Origin: PFJX01 sp964646585
GTDB taxonomy: Bacteria > Pseudomonadota > Gammaproteobacteria > Burkholderiales > Thiobacillaceae
DNA length: 6,339 nt
Direction: 5' to 3'
NCBI GenBank assembly: GCA_964646585.1
Contig: CAZYEY010000129.1
Span: 1 to 6,339 of the forward strand
The position numbers and the translations under genes were made by a program. Below, piece after piece: positions 4,934 to 6,339 of this stretch; position 1 is the stretch's first letter; every line of letters starts with the position of its first letter. The notes below the pieces were generated by a model that worked only from the letters and a program-made list of their open reading frames with translations, was not told where the DNA came from and did not search any database.

Positions 4934-6116
4934 GCCGCGCCGCGTCCTGATCCTCGTCGAGAATCTGCCTTCCCCTTTTGATCGCCGCGTGTGGCAGGAG
5001 GCCACGACGCTGCGGGCGAATGGCTATGCGGTGTCCATCATCTGCCCGACAGGGAAAGGCTATGAACGGCACTACGAGGAGATCGACGGCATCCACATCT
5101 ACCGTTACGACCTGCCCATGGAGGCGGAGGGGGCGAAAGGCTATGCGGTGGAGTACTCCGCTGCCCTCTGGCATACCTTCCGCCTGGCGTGGAAAGTGCG
5201 CCGGGAACAGGGGTTCGATGTCATCCACGCCTGCAATCCGCCGGATTTGCTGTTTCTGATCGGCGGTTTCTTCAAGCTCTTTTTCGGCACGAAGTTTCTC
5301 TTCGACCATCACGACATCAACCCGGAACTCTATGAGGCCAAGTTCGGCCGGCGGGATTTCTTCTGGAAGCTCATGGTGTGGCTGGAGCGCTGGACGTTCA
5401 GGACGGCGGACGTATCCATCGCCACCAACGAGTCCTACAAGAAGATCGCCATCGAACGCGGCGGCATGAACCCCGACAAGGTGTATGTGGTGCGCAGCGG
5501 GCCAAAGCTGGACCGGCTGCGCATCATTCCCCCGGTGGAGGCGCGCAAGCAGGGACGGAAGTATCTGGTGGGCTACGTGGGGGTGATGGGCAAGCAGGAA
5601 GGCATCGACCTCTTGCTCCAGGCCGCGCGCCACATCGTGCATGACCTGGGGCGGCAGGACGTGCATTTCGGGCTGGTGGGGGGAGGCACCTCGCTGAACG
5701 AGATGAAGCAGATGGCGGTGGATCTGGAGATCGCCGACTTCGTCACCTTCACCGGCCGCGTTCCCGACCAGGAACTCCTGGAAATGCTCAATACGGCAGA
5801 CGTGTGCGTGAACCCGGACGTGGCCAACGAGATGAACGACAAGTCCACCATGAACAAGATCATGGAATACATGGCGCTGGCCAAGCCCATCGTCCAGTTC
5901 GATCTGACCGAGGGGCGTTTTTCGGCCAGGGAGGCATCGCTCTACGCGGCGAAGAACGACCCCAAGGATCTGGCCCGCAAGATCGTCGAGCTGCTGGATG
6001 ACCCGGAACGCCGCCGGCGCATGGGGGAATACGGGCGCAACCGGGTACTGCACGAGCTGGAATGGCGATATGAAGAGCCCAAGCTGCTGGCGGCCTATGA
6101 GGCTTTGTTCCCGTGA
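4914..6116 (+). CDS. Glycosyltransferase of the GT4/GT-B fold (WbuB-like)
   Basis: This 400-residue protein has two Rossmann-like halves. The N-terminal half has VLILVENLPSPFDRRVWQEA (11-30), a region typical of WbuB-like enzymes, then VIHACNPPDLLF (103-114) and FDHHDINPELY (130-140). The C-terminal half has LVGYVGVMGKQEGIDLLLQA (218-237), FGLVGGG (252-258), VTFTGRVPDQEL (277-288) and NDKSTMNKIMEYMALAKPIV (308-327), the nucleotide-sugar binding segment with E318. It probably transfers a sugar from a nucleotide donor to a lipid-linked exopolysaccharide intermediate at the inner face of the membrane; donor and acceptor cannot be read from sequence. The ATG overlaps the algD end by 20 bases and lacks a strong ribosome site, which suggests translational coupling. 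The stop overlaps the next gene as GTGA. Confidence 0.9.
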   Translation: MTASAGKPRRVLILVENLPSPFDRRVWQEATTLRANGYAVSIICPTGKGYERHYEEIDGIHIYRYDLPMEAEGAKGYAVEYSAALWHTFRLAWKVRREQGFDVIHACNPPDLLFLIGGFFKLFFGTKFLFDHHDINPELYEAKFGRRDFFWKLMVWLERWTFRTADVSIATNESYKKIAIERGGMNPDKVYVVRSGPKLDRLRIIPPVEARKQGRKYLVGYVGVMGKQEGIDLLLQAARHIVHDLGRQDVHFGLVGGGTSLNEMKQMAVDLEIADFVTFTGRVPDQELLEMLNTADVCVNPDVANEMNDKSTMNKIMEYMALAKPIVQFDLTEGRFSAREASLYAAKNDPKDLARKIVELLDDPERRRRMGEYGRNRVLHELEWRYEEPKLLAAYEALFP

Positions 6117-6339
6117 ATCGGCAAAAGGGCTGGAAGCCGCTGCCTGAGAGGATGGATCGTCCTCCTCGGCTGTTGCTCCTGCCAGCCTTGGCGTTGCTCG
6201 GCCTGTTCGTCTGGGCGGGTAGCCGGCCAGAAGCGGCGGGACTGATACCGCCGCCCTGGGACAAGCTGGCGCATCTGGCCTGGTTCGCGGTGCTGGCCAG
6301 CCTGTTGCGGCTAGGCCTGGGGCGGCCCTGGGCCTGGGG
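6113..6339 (+). CDS. VanZ-like membrane protein (3' end beyond window)
   Basis: A frame opening with GTG at 6113 overlaps the glycosyltransferase TGA by four bases (GTGA) and remains open to the window end, giving 75 residues. A weak site, GAGG at 6099-6102, lies ten bases upstream. An in-frame ATG at 6152 is an alternative start, but GAGAGG abuts it too closely. A basic stretch is followed by a hydrophobic helix (LLLLPALALLGLFVWAG, 20-36). PPPWDKLAHLAWFAVLASLL (46-65) then matches the D-K-x-x-H motif at the start of the second helix in VanZ-family proteins. VanZ homologues are common at the ends of exopolysaccharide operons; their role is poorly defined. Only the N-terminal part is visible, so the family call is moderate. 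Confidence 0.7.
   Translation, partial: MNRQKGWKPLPERMDRPPRLLLLPALALLGLFVWAGSRPEAAGLIPPPWDKLAHLAWFAVLASLLRLGLGRPWAW

Noticed and set aside
4827..6053. 408-codon minus-strand open frame opposite the glycosyltransferase
   Set aside because: It is antisense to a clear GT4-type gene, and its H-, V- and L-rich composition mirrors the sense codons.

Overview
The window is a high-GC stretch of a proteobacterial exopolysaccharide locus. GC content and protein style suggest a beta- or gammaproteobacterium; I cannot name a genus. All supported genes are on the + strand. The right two thirds is an ordinary tightly packed operon: a heparinase II/III-family polysaccharide lyase (1660-3606), an AlgD-type GDP-mannose 6-dehydrogenase (3620-4933), a GT4-type glycosyltransferase (4914-6116) and the start of a VanZ-like membrane protein (from 6113). 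AlgD would supply GDP-mannuronate, the glycosyltransferase would assemble sugar units, and the lyase would trim or release a uronate-containing polymer.

The left third is unusual. The 5' end of the lyase gene is present three times: a fragment running off the left edge (1-~100), a second truncated fragment (357-~600), and the 5' end of the intact gene (1660-~1901). Both truncated fragments stop at the same codon and are followed by the same left-end sequence, which contains alternating CCCC/GGGG blocks. After the second fragment comes a complete two-gene module: a winged-helix protein fused to a minimal nucleotidyltransferase (649-1245) and a HEPN-like helical protein (1232-1663). The HEPN stop codon overlaps the start codon of the intact lyase gene. 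After the first fragment only about 220 bases of unrecognised sequence remain before the next lyase copy begins.

My reading is that MNT/HEPN-type (toxin-antitoxin-like) cassettes have entered one fixed point inside the lyase gene more than once. Each would bring a replacement lyase 5' end, so the gene stayed intact while the displaced 5' end remained upstream as a fossil. The copies and junctions are visible in the sequence; the mechanism is inference.

Further points are a probable leaderless promoter for the nucleotidyltransferase, non-canonical residues at motif positions of both module proteins, and a fall in GC inside the 3' end of the lyase gene that continues into algD.
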